A stretch of DNA of 60,460 bases from Spirochaetes bacterium ADurb.Bin218 (GCA_002069965.1 MWCI01000012.1:1-60460), one strand, 5' to 3'; shown: positions 8,274 to 18,376, numbered from the stretch's first letter. The notes: generated from the letters alone by a model not told the origin. Numbers and translations are program-made.

Positions 8274-9167
8274 ATGATAGATAGAGTTCTACTTGATAAG
8301 TTGTATGATAGCATTAGAAAAGTGAATTTTAATGGAGATGATTCAATTATTCCTTTATCAGATCAGTTCATAAGGGATTTTGTCTCTGCTGAAGGGTATA
8401 GTGAGTCAGAGGTAAAGCAGGCGCTTATAGTTTTAAGTGAAGTTCATAGGCTCTTTATTATAACAATAGTCAGGGATAATCCTGCTAAAAATATTCAAAA
8501 GCTTGAGGGATATGTAGTTGCAGAGATAGATGTTGTTTCAAACCTCAAGAGGCTTTATCAGAAAAGACTTACAGATGTATACAATAAGGAGAATCATAGC
8601 AATAAAATTTATCAGCAGATATACCATGACATTATTGGAAATTTAGGAAGTGTTTCAAATACAAATATAGGTAGATTAGCCAATATTGCTATTATGCTCA
8701 ATGAATACGAAAACCTCATGAATAGGTATCCAGAGGAATTTACATATAACTGGAGAGAGGCAAAATTGAAAGAGTTGTTTTCCTCTGGAACCATTGTGGA
8801 AGAGAAAGAAAGTGAACCCCTGGATAATAAAGTAGAATTTTCCACCCGAAGCAGAAGAGCAGTTGATCAACCTCAATTTGAATCTTTTTCAAATGACACA
8901 AAAAAATTGCCACCAGAAAAATTAATACAGATATATGGGGTTGATTTTTTCTTTAGAGTTAAGCTACGAAGATATGAGTTTGATGAGCTCCTGGAACTTA
9001 TAAGAGACGGCCATATAAAGAGAAGAGCTGATCTGTTATTATTGAGAGATATGGTAAAGAAAATTAAAAATAATTTTGACAGGGACACAGAGCTTTCCGG
9101 ACATTTTGAGGATATATTCCGTCTTGATAGAGAAATTTCAAAGAGATTATTTTTTCTCAACAGGTGA
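8274..9167 (+). CDS. Conserved-looking cytoplasmic protein of unknown function
   Basis: A 297-residue soluble protein that I do not recognise. The N-terminal 80 residues look like a compact helical region with a winged-helix feel (VEQALIVLSEVHRLFII-like pattern; the actual text is VKQALIVLSEVHRLFIITIV). A strongly helical middle follows (90-165), then a low-complexity charged stretch (175-215), and a helical C-terminal domain (225-297). No signal peptide or membrane segment is visible. The ATG directly follows the stop of the YkgJ-type gene, and the TonB gene begins 3 bases after its end, so these three genes form one operon. The context does not reveal a clear function. Confidence 0.6.
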   Translation: MIDRVLLDKLYDSIRKVNFNGDDSIIPLSDQFIRDFVSAEGYSESEVKQALIVLSEVHRLFIITIVRDNPAKNIQKLEGYVVAEIDVVSNLKRLYQKRLTDVYNKENHSNKIYQQIYHDIIGNLGSVSNTNIGRLANIAIMLNEYENLMNRYPEEFTYNWREAKLKELFSSGTIVEEKESEPLDNKVEFSTRSRRAVDQPQFESFSNDTKKLPPEKLIQIYGVDFFFRVKLRRYEFDELLELIRDGHIKRRADLLLLRDMVKKIKNNFDRDTELSGHFEDIFRLDREISKRLFFLNR

Positions 9168-9170
9168 AAG

Positions 9171-9716
9171 GTGAATTTTAGAAAAAGTTTACTGGTTTCA
9201 ATCCTTTTACATTTATTTTTTTTCTGCCTTTTATATTTTTATAATGAGGCAGGTTTTTTTATCTCAAAAGATCATAACGTCAGGCTCTATCTCGCCTTTG
9301 ACAGGGGCTTTGCAGCTTCTATGGAACATTCGGGGTATTCAGGCAAAGGTAGAGGAGATTTTGATGGACACCGCGGTAATTCCAACTCAAAGGGAAAAGG
9401 CGATGAAGCGGATTCATCTGGCCTTGCGGGTGTTGTTGGAGCTCTTGTCAATGCAGCCTATAAAAATAGCCCCCCACAATATCCAGCCATTGCGCGCATG
9501 ATGGGATATGAAGGAAGAGTTTCTCTCTTAATAGAAGTTTTGCCAGATGGCAGGTGCGGACGCGTAGAGGTTTTCAGAAGCTCTGGATACGGAATCCTTG
9601 ACAGAGCAGCTGTAAATGCAGCACGGAGATGGATTTTTTTTGCTGAAAATCAGATATCCCTTTCATCATCAGTTAAGGTTTTGCAAGATGTAGTTTTTGT
9701 TTTAAAACTGCAATAA
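9171..9716 (+). CDS. TonB family energy-transducing protein
   Basis: A 181-residue protein starting with GTG, with an N-terminal membrane anchor (about 5-24), a short linker and a TonB C-terminal domain (about 98-181; PPQYPAIARMMGYEGRV, then LDRAAVNAARRWIF). TonB couples the ExbB/ExbD proton motor to outer-membrane receptors. The linker is Gly/Ser/Asp-rich instead of Pro-rich, and short. The gene is followed by a cobalamin riboswitch and a BtuB-like receptor, so vitamin B12 uptake is a likely client. A matching ExbB/ExbD pair lies at 17309-18340. It begins 3 bases after the upstream gene and is probably in that operon. Confidence 0.85.
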   Translation: MNFRKSLLVSILLHLFFFCLLYFYNEAGFFISKDHNVRLYLAFDRGFAASMEHSGYSGKGRGDFDGHRGNSNSKGKGDEADSSGLAGVVGALVNAAYKNSPPQYPAIARMMGYEGRVSLLIEVLPDGRCGRVEVFRSSGYGILDRAAVNAARRWIFFAENQISLSSSVKVLQDVVFVLKLQ

Positions 9717-9759
9717 ATTTTGCTTGAATAAAAAGAGAGTCTTTTTTTAATAGAAAAAA

Positions 9760-9850
9760 CAGGTTTATTCATGGAACAGGGTGCAAATCCCTGGCTGTCC
9801 CGCAACTGTGATCATCATTATGATGTAAGCCAGATCTTTGATTAAACCTG
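9760..9850 (+). promoter_or_regulatory. Compact cobalamin (B12) riboswitch
   Basis: The conserved cobalamin riboswitch core is visible: GGTGCAAATCCC near 9780-9791, the CTGTCCCGCAACTGT segment at 9795-9809, a small hairpin (ATCAT-CATT-ATGAT, 9811-9824), and the B12-box-like AAGCCAGATC at 9827-9836. The ends close with a perfect 8-bp P1 stem, CAGGTTTA (9760-9767) with TAAACCTG (9843-9850). At about 91 bases it is short for the class, so peripheral helices are reduced. A possible promoter lies upstream (TTGAAT at 9724-9729, TAATAG at 9748-9753). It should repress the BtuB-like receptor downstream when cobalamin is plentiful. Confidence 0.9.
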
Positions 9851-9886
9851 AAACCGCTATTACTTTCGAGGAAGGGGAGGTTTAAA

Positions 9887-9928
9887 ATGCTACGATTTAT
9901 AATCCTGCATCATATTTTCTTCTACTGA
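9887..9928 (+). CDS. Possible 13-residue leader peptide between riboswitch and receptor gene
   Basis: An ATG with an unusually strong ribosome site (GGAAGGGGAGG ending 6 bases before it) opens a frame encoding MLRFIILHHIFFY and then TGA. It lies 36 bases after the riboswitch P1 stem and about 150 bases before the receptor start. The strong start site is the only support; no homolog is known to me. It could be a leader peptide tied to riboswitch output, or the purine-rich tract could serve another purpose. Confidence 0.3.
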   Translation: MLRFIILHHIFFY

Positions 9929-10075
9929 ATTTATCTTATTTGAGCTAATTCATCTATATTGGCTTTGCAAGCCTTTGTTCTTAAGACTCTTGATGATTTT
10001 AAAAAGAGGGCAAAGGTCTGTTTAGAAACAAATTTTATTAAAAACTTATCACCATTAATTTTAAGAGGAGAATAT

Positions 10076-11989
10076 ATGAAGATTAAAATATCATTATTTA
10101 TGATAGCTTTTTTGTGTCTTAACGCTACGTTTTCTTTTGCTGAAGATGTATTTACCAATGACCCTATTGTTGTAACTGCAACAAGGTATGAATCTTCAGT
10201 TTCAAAAGAGGGCAAAGCAATTACAGTTGTAACAGAGGATGAGATTAAAAGGAGTGGTAAAAAGACTCTCGCTGATGTTTTAGAGACAGTGGCAGGGGTT
10301 ACTGTGACAAGATATGGTACAGAGGGAAGTCTTTCTTATGTGTATATAAGAGGTTCAAAAAGTGGAAATGTCTTAATAATGATCGATGGTGTAAAGATAA
10401 GCGATCCAATGTCGATTGGTAATATGTATGATATTTCAAGCATCATGACCTCTGACATAGAGAGGATTGAGATTGTAAAAGGAGCAATGAGCAGTATCTA
10501 CGGAGCAGAGGCCTCAGGGGGTGTGATAAATATCATAACAAAGAAAGGGAAAGATAGAAAGGTTGTTATAAAAGGAGAGATTGGCTCTAATAAAAGCTTT
10601 GCTGAATCTGTTTCAGTAAGTGATTATAATGGAACAAGCAGTTTTTATTTTTCTGGCTCTCATTATAAAACAGATGGCATCTCAAGTGCCAAGAAGAGAG
10701 GAACCTCTGATTTTGACAGTGACAGCTTTGAAAATATAACAGCCTCAGGCAAGATGGAGTCAAAGCTTTCAGATAAGGCTTCAATTCTTTTTTCTATGAA
10801 TTATACAGATTCAAAGCTTGATAGCGACGATGGTTCTTTTGAGGATGATCCAAATAATATATATACAAGTAAGCTTTTTACATCCAGAGGGGAGTTTTCT
10901 CATTCACTCTTTAAGTGGTGGAATTATAAGCTTGGAGCATCTTGCATGTCCTTTGTGAGGGAAAATATAGATCCAGCTGATTCTATAGATACAACTGAAA
11001 ATTCAGTATATACATATAATGGCTCTAACTATAGACTTGATTTTTCTAATAAGTTCAATCTTTTTGATATAAATGTCCTTACAGTTGGATTTGATCTGGT
11101 AAATGATAAAGGCAGAAGTACTTCTGCTTATTATGATGAAGGGTCAAGTGTCAATAGCATTTCAATATTTAATGATAAATCTATTTTTACAAGGAGCTTT
11201 TTTGTTCACGATTCTCTCACTCTCTTTGATGTATTGAATATAAATGCAGGGGCAAGGCTTGATGATAATGACGTATTTGGGCAGCACTGGACATGGGATA
11301 GTTCTGCTTCAATTATAGTTTCTGCTACAGGGACAAAATTCCATGGCTCAACAGGAACAGGTTTCAGAGCTCCATCGCTTTTTGAGCTTTATGGTCAGTG
11401 GGGAGGGAATAAGAATTTGAATCCTGAAAAAAGCTTTGTTTATGATGGAGGTATTTATCAAGAACTGTTTGGTGGAGCCTTTTTCTTTGATTTGACCTAT
11501 TTTGTCCAGGAGTATAAGGATAAGATTATATGGATCTCCTCTAAATATGATAACCTTGAAGGTAAGGTAAAAAATAGTGGAGTGGAACTTTCTTCTGGAA
11601 TTAAAATACTCTCTTTTTTAAGAACCAACTACAGTTACACATATATTAAATATGATGAAACAAATGATTCAAGTGCCACATTAAAGAGACCGGCTCATAA
11701 ACACGCAGCCTCTGTTACAGTGATTCCTCTCGAGGGGCTTGATATTACAGCCTCTTATATATATTCGGATGAAAGAAAGGATGTGTATTACGATCCTGCA
11801 ACATGGAGTCAATCTATTGTGACTCTTGCATCCTATCATAAATTTGATCTTAATATAAGATATTCTTTAAATGACACAGTTACCTTTACCTTTAAGGGAG
11901 AAAACCTTACAGATGAGGATTACATGGAGACCTATGGGTATAACACAAAAGGTAGAAGTTTTTATGGAGGTGCAGAGATTACATTGTAG
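10076..11989 (+). CDS. btuB: TonB-dependent outer-membrane receptor, BtuB-like (cobalamin)
   Basis: A 637-residue receptor from the ATG at 10076, chosen because it has AAGAGGAG upstream and begins a clean signal peptide (MKIKISLFMIAFLCLNATFSFA). A TonB box follows (DPIVVTATRYE, close to the BtuB type), then a plug domain (about 40-160; VYIRGSKSGNVLIMIDGVKI and ITKKG) and a 22-strand-type barrel ending in an aromatic-rich C-terminal strand. The total length matches BtuB (about 600). A cobalamin riboswitch lies 225 bases upstream, which is the main reason for the B12 assignment. The TonB gene is just before it. No BtuFCD genes are in the window. A terminator hairpin follows. Confidence 0.85.
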   Translation: MKIKISLFMIAFLCLNATFSFAEDVFTNDPIVVTATRYESSVSKEGKAITVVTEDEIKRSGKKTLADVLETVAGVTVTRYGTEGSLSYVYIRGSKSGNVLIMIDGVKISDPMSIGNMYDISSIMTSDIERIEIVKGAMSSIYGAEASGGVINIITKKGKDRKVVIKGEIGSNKSFAESVSVSDYNGTSSFYFSGSHYKTDGISSAKKRGTSDFDSDSFENITASGKMESKLSDKASILFSMNYTDSKLDSDDGSFEDDPNNIYTSKLFTSRGEFSHSLFKWWNYKLGASCMSFVRENIDPADSIDTTENSVYTYNGSNYRLDFSNKFNLFDINVLTVGFDLVNDKGRSTSAYYDEGSSVNSISIFNDKSIFTRSFFVHDSLTLFDVLNINAGARLDDNDVFGQHWTWDSSASIIVSATGTKFHGSTGTGFRAPSLFELYGQWGGNKNLNPEKSFVYDGGIYQELFGGAFFFDLTYFVQEYKDKIIWISSKYDNLEGKVKNSGVELSSGIKILSFLRTNYSYTYIKYDETNDSSATLKRPAHKHAASVTVIPLEGLDITASYIYSDERKDVYYDPATWSQSIVTLASYHKFDLNIRYSLNDTVTFTFKGENLTDEDYMETYGYNTKGRSFYGGAEITL

Positions 11990-12018
11990 CTAAGACTTGG
12001 GTTATTTATTTTCTATTG

Positions 12019-12050
12019 AAAGGCTCTGTGGTATAGACAGGGCCTTTTTT
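12019..12050 (+). terminator. Rho-independent terminator after the receptor gene
   Basis: A stem of AAAGGCTCTGT with ACAGGGCCTTT (one bulge or wobble) and an 7-base loop runs into a T tract. It lies 30 bases after the receptor stop. Confidence 0.8.
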
Positions 12051-12173
12051 ATAAAAATTATTTGCCTTTTGGGTTTTTGATATTATATTATATTAGAAAA
12101 TTGTGAATTGGCCACTTCCCCATCTGTTGGAGAGGGGGTGATATAATATAAATAGATATTTTGAGAGAAAATC

Positions 12174-14249
12174 ATGGCAGAAATAGAAAAACAATTACCA
12201 GAGAGCATCTATAGGGATTTTTTTGAAAGCGCACGTTTTCCTATGCTCCTTATTGATGAGGATAGAACTATTTTGTTATGCAATAAGGCCTTTGAGAATC
12301 TTTCTGGATACTCAAGATATGAGCTTGAGGGAAAGAGAAAATGGGACATAATTGTTGCACTTAACGATGAGCTTGAAAGGATGATTAATTTCCATATTAA
12401 AAGAAGAATTGATCCCACTTTGGCTCCAGGTGAATATGAGTTTAAGCTTAAGGATGCCTCTGGCAATGTCAAAGATATAGCCTTGAATATAAATATGCTT
12501 CCAGGGACAAAGATGAGCCTGGCCTTTTTGCAGGACATTACAGAAAAGAAACAAACAGAGACCTGGTATAAGGCTGTCTTTGAAAATACAGGCCTTCCAT
12601 CAATTATAATTGCACCTGATACAACAATTGTAAAGGCAAATACAGAATGGGCTTTGCTTTCTGGTTATTCAATTGAAGAAAATGAGGGCAAGCTTAGCTG
12701 GACTCAGTTTGTGGACAAAGATGACCTTGAAAAAATGAAGAAATATCATCAGGCAAGAAGAGATGATGCTTCTTCTGCTCCACGGAAGTATGAGTTTAAG
12801 TTTATTCGCCGCAATGGAGAGGTGCGGAATATTATAAACAGTGTCACAATGATTCCAGATTCTCCATACAGCATAGCATCTCTTATGGATATAACTGATT
12901 TGAGAGAAGCTGAGGCAGAGAGAAAAAAATTAGAAGATCAACTTCAACAGGCTCGGAAGTTAGAGTCCATAGGTCAGCTCGCAGGAGGGGTTGCCCATGA
13001 CTTTAATAACATGCTTGCAGCTATTCTTGGCTATTCTCAGATGGTGCAGATTAAGCTTAAGAATCTTGCAGCCTCCCTTGCAAATAAAAAGGGCGAGATC
13101 GCTCAGACCCTTGATAATTTATGGAAAGATGGAGAGAGTTCTACAGGTAGAAGAGAATCCTTTTTTGGAAATGTCATATCCAGCATGATGGATTTTCTTG
13201 ATAAGATAGACCTTGAAATTGAGAACTTGAAAAGCTCAGATGAAATGATAGATGAGGTTATAAAGGCTTCCAAAAGAGCGGGAGAGCTTACCAAACAGCT
13301 TCTGGCCTTTGCAAGAAAGCAGACACTTGAATTAAAGCCAATAAATATAAATTCAGTTATAGAGAATTTTGAAAAGATGCTAAGGAGAACAATCAGGGAG
13401 AATATACAAATAGAACTTCATCTTTCTGAGGGTATAGAGACTATTGAGGCAGATACAGGTCAGATAGAACAGGTTATTTTAAATCTTGCCCTTAATGGCC
13501 AGGACGCAATGCCAGATGGTGGAAAGTTGATAATAAGGACAGAAAACAAAATGCTTGACTCATCTTATGCCAATTCTCATGAAGGTGTTTTCCCTGGAAG
13601 ATATGTAATGCTTGAAATAAGCGATACAGGTGTTGGCATGGATAAGGATATCCAGAGCAAGATCTTTGAACCATTTTTTACAACTAAAGAAAAAGGCATG
13701 GGAACAGGCCTTGGGCTTGCAACTGTTTATGGAATAGTAAAGCAGCATGCAGGGAGTATATGGCTTTATAGCGAAAAAGGTAAAGGGACGAGTTTTCATA
13801 TTTATTTCCCTATCTCTGCAAAAAAAGTTAATTCTGGTGAATGTTTACTTTATGATATAAATAACTATGGGACAGAAACAATTCTTGTTGTTGAGGATCA
13901 GGAGCAGGTTCGCAAAATGACCTCTGTAATGCTCAGGCAGAAGGGATATAAGGTTTTTGATGCTGCAACAGGGGATGAGGCTTTAAAGATTGCATCATCT
14001 TGCAGAGAAAAAATTGATTTAGTTATAACTGATGTTGTAATGCCTGGCATGAATGGGAAGGAGCTTTACAATGAAATAGCAAAAATTATACCGGATGTGG
14101 ATGTGCTTTTTGTATCTGGTTATCCAATGGAGATTATATCTCATCATGGAATCCTGGAGGAAGGGCTTAACTTTTTATCAAAGCCTGTTACAATTGATGA
14201 TTTTACAAAAAAAATTAGAGATATTCTTGATAAGAAAAAATGTCTCTGA
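12174..14249 (+). CDS. Hybrid sensor histidine kinase (PAS-PAS-HisKA-HATPase-REC)
   Basis: A 691-residue cytoplasmic sensor kinase with two PAS domains (about 10-125 and 130-245), a DHp domain with phospho-His275 ([11 protein letters not shown]), an ATPase domain (about 395-548; N-box [11 protein letters not shown]1 DTGVGM, G2 GTGLGL) and a C-terminal receiver (about 568-690; acceptor Asp620 in VITDVVMPG). No membrane segment is present, so the signal is probably sensed inside the cell. An extra stretch of about 60 residues (291-355) is inserted between the two DHp helices. No separate response regulator is adjacent. The next gene on the opposite strand is a second kinase of related type, and the two converge. 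Confidence 0.9.
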   Translation: MAEIEKQLPESIYRDFFESARFPMLLIDEDRTILLCNKAFENLSGYSRYELEGKRKWDIIVALNDELERMINFHIKRRIDPTLAPGEYEFKLKDASGNVKDIALNINMLPGTKMSLAFLQDITEKKQTETWYKAVFENTGLPSIIIAPDTTIVKANTEWALLSGYSIEENEGKLSWTQFVDKDDLEKMKKYHQARRDDASSAPRKYEFKFIRRNGEVRNIINSVTMIPDSPYSIASLMDITDLREAEAERKKLEDQLQQARKLESIGQLAGGVAHDFNNMLAAILGYSQMVQIKLKNLAASLANKKGEIAQTLDNLWKDGESSTGRRESFFGNVISSMMDFLDKIDLEIENLKSSDEMIDEVIKASKRAGELTKQLLAFARKQTLELKPININSVIENFEKMLRRTIRENIQIELHLSEGIETIEADTGQIEQVILNLALNGQDAMPDGGKLIIRTENKMLDSSYANSHEGVFPGRYVMLEISDTGVGMDKDIQSKIFEPFFTTKEKGMGTGLGLATVYGIVKQHAGSIWLYSEKGKGTSFHIYFPISAKKVNSGECLLYDINNYGTETILVVEDQEQVRKMTSVMLRQKGYKVFDAATGDEALKIASSCREKIDLVITDVVMPGMNGKELYNEIAKIIPDVDVLFVSGYPMEIISHHGILEEGLNFLSKPVTIDDFTKKIRDILDKKKCL

Positions 14250-14256
14250 TATATGA

Positions 14257-16104
14257 TTATTCCTCCTCTTCATGAATAAAAGGTAGGTATATGTGAAATA
14301 CGGTTCCATATCCTGTTTTGCTTTCCACCTCAATTGTGCCATTGTGTTTTTTTATTATGTCGTAGACAGCTGCCAGTCCCAGGCCTGTGCCCTGGCCCGG
14401 AGGTTTTGTTGTAAAGAATGGTTCAAATATTTTTGAGAGATTTTCAGGAGCTATTCCAGAGCCAGTATCTGATATGCTTATTTGAATATATTCTTCATTC
14501 CTGGAATTTCTTAGAGTCTTTATTGCGTTTTCTGGAAGCAGGATAGTTTTAGTTGCAAAGGTTATTTCCCCTCCCTCTGGCATTGCATCTCTTGCATTGA
14601 TCCCAATATTGAGTAGGCAGTTTTCAATTAAAGCTGGATCTCCTTTTATCATTGTTTTGGGAGAATTTAGTTTTAGAGTTATTTTTATGTTTTTGCTCAA
14701 AGTATGAGAGAGTATCTCAGCTGTTGATTTTATTGTATTGTGTATGTCAAAGATTTTTAAAACAGCATTATCTTTTCTGGAAAATATTAAGAGCTTTTTG
14801 ATTAAGCTTGCTCCTTTTTCTGCAGTATCAATGATACGCTGAATATGTTTTGCCTCTTCAGGATCTTTGCATCTGATATGCATAATTCCTGCAGTTCCAG
14901 TTATAACAGAGAGCAGGTTATTGAAGTCATGGACAAGACCGCCAGTTAGTTTTCCAATAACCTCCATCTTTTGTGAATGGCGTAGTTGTTCTTCCAGAGT
15001 CCTTTCTTCTGTTACATCAACTATCATTTTTAGCAGAGAACTTCTCCCTTGATAGTTTATAGGAACAACAGAATAAAAAATGTCTCTTTTACCGTTATTC
15101 TTTGTTAAAATAATAGAGGTAATTTTTTCAGCTACTTTAAAGTATTTTATATTTTCTTCAACAGCCCGTGCTTCTTCATCGCTAATAATATGTATTTCCT
15201 GATATCCGATAAAATCATCAGGGGAATAGCCAGTCATAGACCAGAAGGCATTATTTGCGGTGATTATTTCTTTGCTTTGTTCATCTGTTATTACTATTGC
15301 ATGAGGGCTTTTTTCAAAGATGCTGCGGAATAGCTCTTCTCTGATTCGGAGATTTTTTTCACTTTCAATTAGAAGTTCCTGAGAGAGCTTTTCTTTTTTT
15401 CTAAGAACATAAGCATTATGGGATATAATAAGTGATATTAAGGCAGATAAAATTCCTACAAGGAGAGAGATAATAGCAAAATAATTTTTCCATGAGGCAA
15501 TTTCCATCTCTGCCTCGTCTATATATATCCCTGTGCCTATAACCCATCCCCATGGCTTGAAGAGCTTAACATAGGCAATTTTAGGACCTACTTTGTTTAT
15601 TTCATCTCTCCTATTCCAGATGTAAGATATTGTTCCTCCCTCTGGATTATCTTTTGCGATTTCTGTCATCTCTGCCATAAGCTTTGCAAGTATCTGACCA
15701 TCTGGACCTGTAATAGCAGAGGGATCTTTATTTTCTATATCAACTCTGAAGGGATGCATTAAAATTCTGCCGTCATCTTTTATAATCCAGAAATAGTCTT
15801 TACTGATGTTTCCAAAGCGAAGATTTCTTATTCTTGTGGTTGCTCTTCTTTGAGCTTCCTGTAAGGTAACCTTGCCCTCAATTACTTCAGAGTTAAGGGA
15901 GGTGAGATAATCTATAACAATCTGGACAAGGTATTTGCAAGAGTTTGATTTATGCTGAATGTGAAGATTTCTAAAATGAGGTATAAAAAAGAAAAAAATG
16001 GTAACTATAAATATAAAAAGTATAGCTGTAGATGGAAACAGTAGCTTAATGAAATTTTTAAGCATTAAGCCTTTTTCGCCATTTATTAATTCTCTTGTTT
16101 GCAT
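14257..16104 (-). CDS. Cache-PAS sensor histidine kinase
   Basis: A 615-residue membrane kinase: helix 1 (about 20-42), an extracytoplasmic single-Cache domain (about 45-200; contains [18 protein letters not shown] and [15 protein letters not shown]), helix 2 (about 208-228), a PAS domain (about 255-370), a DHp domain with phospho-His392 ([11 protein letters not shown]) and an ATPase domain to the end ([27 protein letters not shown]). Cache domains of this type bind small ligands such as organic acids. It has no receiver and no adjacent response regulator; the hybrid kinase next door could be a partner. An internal start at residue 14 is also possible. Confidence 0.9.
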   Translation of the reverse strand: MQTRELINGEKGLMLKNFIKLLFPSTAILFIFIVTIFFFFIPHFRNLHIQHKSNSCKYLVQIVIDYLTSLNSEVIEGKVTLQEAQRRATTRIRNLRFGNISKDYFWIIKDDGRILMHPFRVDIENKDPSAITGPDGQILAKLMAEMTEIAKDNPEGGTISYIWNRRDEINKVGPKIAYVKLFKPWGWVIGTGIYIDEAEMEIASWKNYFAIISLLVGILSALISLIISHNAYVLRKKEKLSQELLIESEKNLRIREELFRSIFEKSPHAIVITDEQSKEIITANNAFWSMTGYSPDDFIGYQEIHIISDEEARAVEENIKYFKVAEKITSIILTKNNGKRDIFYSVVPINYQGRSSLLKMIVDVTEERTLEEQLRHSQKMEVIGKLTGGLVHDFNNLLSVITGTAGIMHIRCKDPEEAKHIQRIIDTAEKGASLIKKLLIFSRKDNAVLKIFDIHNTIKSTAEILSHTLSKNIKITLKLNSPKTMIKGDPALIENCLLNIGINARDAMPEGGEITFATKTILLPENAIKTLRNSRNEEYIQISISDTGSGIAPENLSKIFEPFFTTKPPGQGTGLGLAAVYDIIKKHNGTIEVESKTGYGTVFHIYLPFIHEEEE

Positions 16105-16361
16105 AGAATCTCTCTAAAGTTTAAGTCTCCATTTTAGAAAAATAGTGTAATAGTTTTTGCAAATCAACTTGTTTTTATTTTGAATCAATATTTATTCCTT
16201 AACTTCTAATATTTTCTTGATTTTACACTAAAAGATATTCCTCGGTTTTTATAACAGAAAGCCTTTACAAATAGCCGCTTTAAAGAATTTATTACTTAAT
16301 TGACAAATAAAATCCCGGCAGATTTTATGTTGTCCATATTTTTTAATACTATGGAGCTATT

Positions 16362-17171
16362 ATGAGTGATTTTTTAGTGGCAATAATACTTGGGATAACA
16401 GAGGGCATTACGGAGTTTTTGCCAATTTCCTCCACTGGGCACCTTATAATTTTAAACGAATTTTTGAGCTTTACAGGCAAATTTGCCATTATGTTTGATG
16501 TTGTCATACAATTGGGGGCAATCTTATCTGTAGTGGTCTATTTCAGGAAAAAGCTTTTTCCTTTTTTTTATAAAAGGAGTAAAGAGGAAAAGTTGCAGGT
16601 ATGGAATCTATGGTTTAAGGCTGTTGCAGGAGTTTTACCAGCCCTTGCAATAGGATATGTAACTGCTGATTTTATGGAAGAGCATTTATTTAAGCCAGAG
16701 GTTGTGGCTTTTTCTCTTATTATCTGGGGTGTTTTTTTGATAATAGTAGAAAGAAAGGTTCACAATATAAAGATAAATTCAGTTCATGAGCTTACATATC
16801 GCCTTGCAATTTTGATAGGATTTATCCAGTGTCTTGCTATAATACCTGGAACATCACGATCTGCTGCAACAATTATAGGAGCAATGCTTCTTGGAGCCTC
16901 AAGGTCTGTTGCTGCTGAGTTTTCTTTTTTCCTTGCAATCCCAACAATGGTAGCAGCCTCAGGTTATTCTTTTTTAAAGCATGGAGTTTATATGACTGCA
17001 CATCAGTCTTTAGTTCTTGCCCTGGGCTTTGTTGTATCTTTTGTTGTGGCTCTGGCTGTGATAGCATTTTTTATGAACTATATAAGAAAGCATGATTTTA
17101 AGCTTTTTGGCTATTATAGAATAATTCTTGGAATTTTTGTGCTTGTATATTTTTGTATCATTATTAAATAA
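16362..17171 (+). CDS. uppP: Undecaprenyl-diphosphatase UppP/BacA
   Basis: A 269-residue polytopic membrane protein of the BacA family. The two active-site motifs are clear: EGITEFLPISSTGH near the N-terminus and PGTSRSAATIIGAM at about 165-178. It removes a phosphate from undecaprenyl diphosphate so that the lipid carrier can be reused for peptidoglycan and O-antigen synthesis. Its length is normal for the family. It appears monocistronic, preceded by about 260 AT-rich bases without another gene. Confidence 0.95.
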   Translation: MSDFLVAIILGITEGITEFLPISSTGHLIILNEFLSFTGKFAIMFDVVIQLGAILSVVVYFRKKLFPFFYKRSKEEKLQVWNLWFKAVAGVLPALAIGYVTADFMEEHLFKPEVVAFSLIIWGVFLIIVERKVHNIKINSVHELTYRLAILIGFIQCLAIIPGTSRSAATIIGAMLLGASRSVAAEFSFFLAIPTMVAASGYSFLKHGVYMTAHQSLVLALGFVVSFVVALAVIAFFMNYIRKHDFKLFGYYRIILGIFVLVYFCIIIK

Positions 17172-17308
17172 AATTTGTCAAAATTATTAATATTAATTTC
17201 CTAATCCTTATAAGGAATAAAATGCAGACATTTAAAATAGTATTTATTACAGTAAAAAATATCGTCAGGAATTATTACTGAAAATTTATAAAAAAATAGG
17301 AACAATTT

Positions 17309-17932
17309 ATGTTTGAAGGTAAGAGTATTATTTCCATTTTAAACTCAGGGGGAGGAGTAATGTATGTTCTAATATTTTGCTCTATCCTTACAGTGGCTGT
17401 AATTTTACAAAAGCTTTTCATATTTAGAAAATTAAAAAAGATCAACAGATTTGCCTTACTGGATTCAGTAAAGTCAAAGGTTATTGAGGGAGATATAAAT
17501 GGTGCTATAGAACTCTGCCAAAAAGAAAGCAACCCCTACTGTTCAGTGCTCCTTGCAGGGCTTTTGCAACAGGGTAAGGGTGAGATGGCAGTGGAAAGCG
17601 CTATGGAGAGAGCTGTTGCAGAGGAGGCAATAAAGCTTGAGGAGTATACAGGCATTGTTGGGACCATAGGAAACACAGCTGTGTATATAGGACTTTTTGG
17701 AACAGTAATAGGAATTATGCGAGCCTTTCACGATATAGCAACAATGGGTCAGGGAGGAATGAATACAGTTATTGTTGGAGTCTCTGAGGCTCTCATAGCA
17801 ACAGCAACAGGGCTTCTTGTGGCAATACCCTCTGTTGTAGCCTTTAATTATTTTATCACAAGAATTGATCGCATTGTGCGTGAGATGGAGTTGTGCGCTT
17901 CTGAATTATATGATTGTATAAAACACAGGTAG
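17309..17932 (+). CDS. exbB: MotA/TolQ/ExbB proton-channel protein
   Basis: A 207-residue protein with three membrane helices (about 10-30, 110-135, 155-178) and the ExbB/TolQ core (GTIGNTAVYIGLFGTVIGIM, then VSEALIATATGLLVAIPSVV). It forms the inner-membrane proton channel that powers TonB or TolA. The stop is 3 bases before the ExbD/TolR gene. Whether it serves TonB or a Tol system cannot be settled; no tolA, tolB or pal is nearby, while a tonB and a TonB receptor lie 8 kb upstream, so ExbB is favoured. Confidence 0.87.
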   Translation: MFEGKSIISILNSGGGVMYVLIFCSILTVAVILQKLFIFRKLKKINRFALLDSVKSKVIEGDINGAIELCQKESNPYCSVLLAGLLQQGKGEMAVESAMERAVAEEAIKLEEYTGIVGTIGNTAVYIGLFGTVIGIMRAFHDIATMGQGGMNTVIVGVSEALIATATGLLVAIPSVVAFNYFITRIDRIVREMELCASELYDCIKHR

Positions 17933-17935
17933 CAG

Positions 17936-18340
17936 ATGAAGATAAAAGGTTATAAAAGTTCTGCAATAAAATCAGAGATAAACATAACTCCTTTTACAGA
18001 TGTTGTCCTTGTTCTTCTTATAATATTTATGATTACAACTCCAATCATTATTCAGTCCAGTATAACTGTGAGTCTGCCAAAGTCAAAGTATGGAGAGCAG
18101 GGCACTGTTGAGCAATTTAACGTAACAATAAAAAACGAGCAAGAAATCTATTTTAATAACAAAATAGTGGATGTTGCCTCTTTAAAAAATGAGCTAAGTG
18201 ATTATGTTAAAAAAAATCCAGAGGCCCCACTTGTTATAAAAGCTGATAAGGATATAAAGTATTTTCTCATCATAGAGATAATGGATATGGCAAAGGAGGC
18301 AGGAGTCGGTAAAATCTCACTTAATGTTGAGAAGCGTTAA
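17936..18340 (+). CDS. exbD: ExbD/TolR biopolymer transport protein
   Basis: A 134-residue protein with one membrane helix (about 22-42) bearing the proton-carrying Asp of the family (INITPFTDVVLVLLIIFMI) and a small periplasmic domain. It starts 3 bases after the ExbB-like stop, forming a two-gene operon. With ExbB it turns proton flow into movement of TonB. The downstream NifX-like gene begins 36 bases later and could share the transcript. Confidence 0.88.
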   Translation: MKIKGYKSSAIKSEINITPFTDVVLVLLIIFMITTPIIIQSSITVSLPKSKYGEQGTVEQFNVTIKNEQEIYFNNKIVDVASLKNELSDYVKKNPEAPLVIKADKDIKYFLIIEIMDMAKEAGVGKISLNVEKR

Positions 18341-18376
18341 TGGATTTATAATTTTATTTTTTAGGAGATAAAAAAT

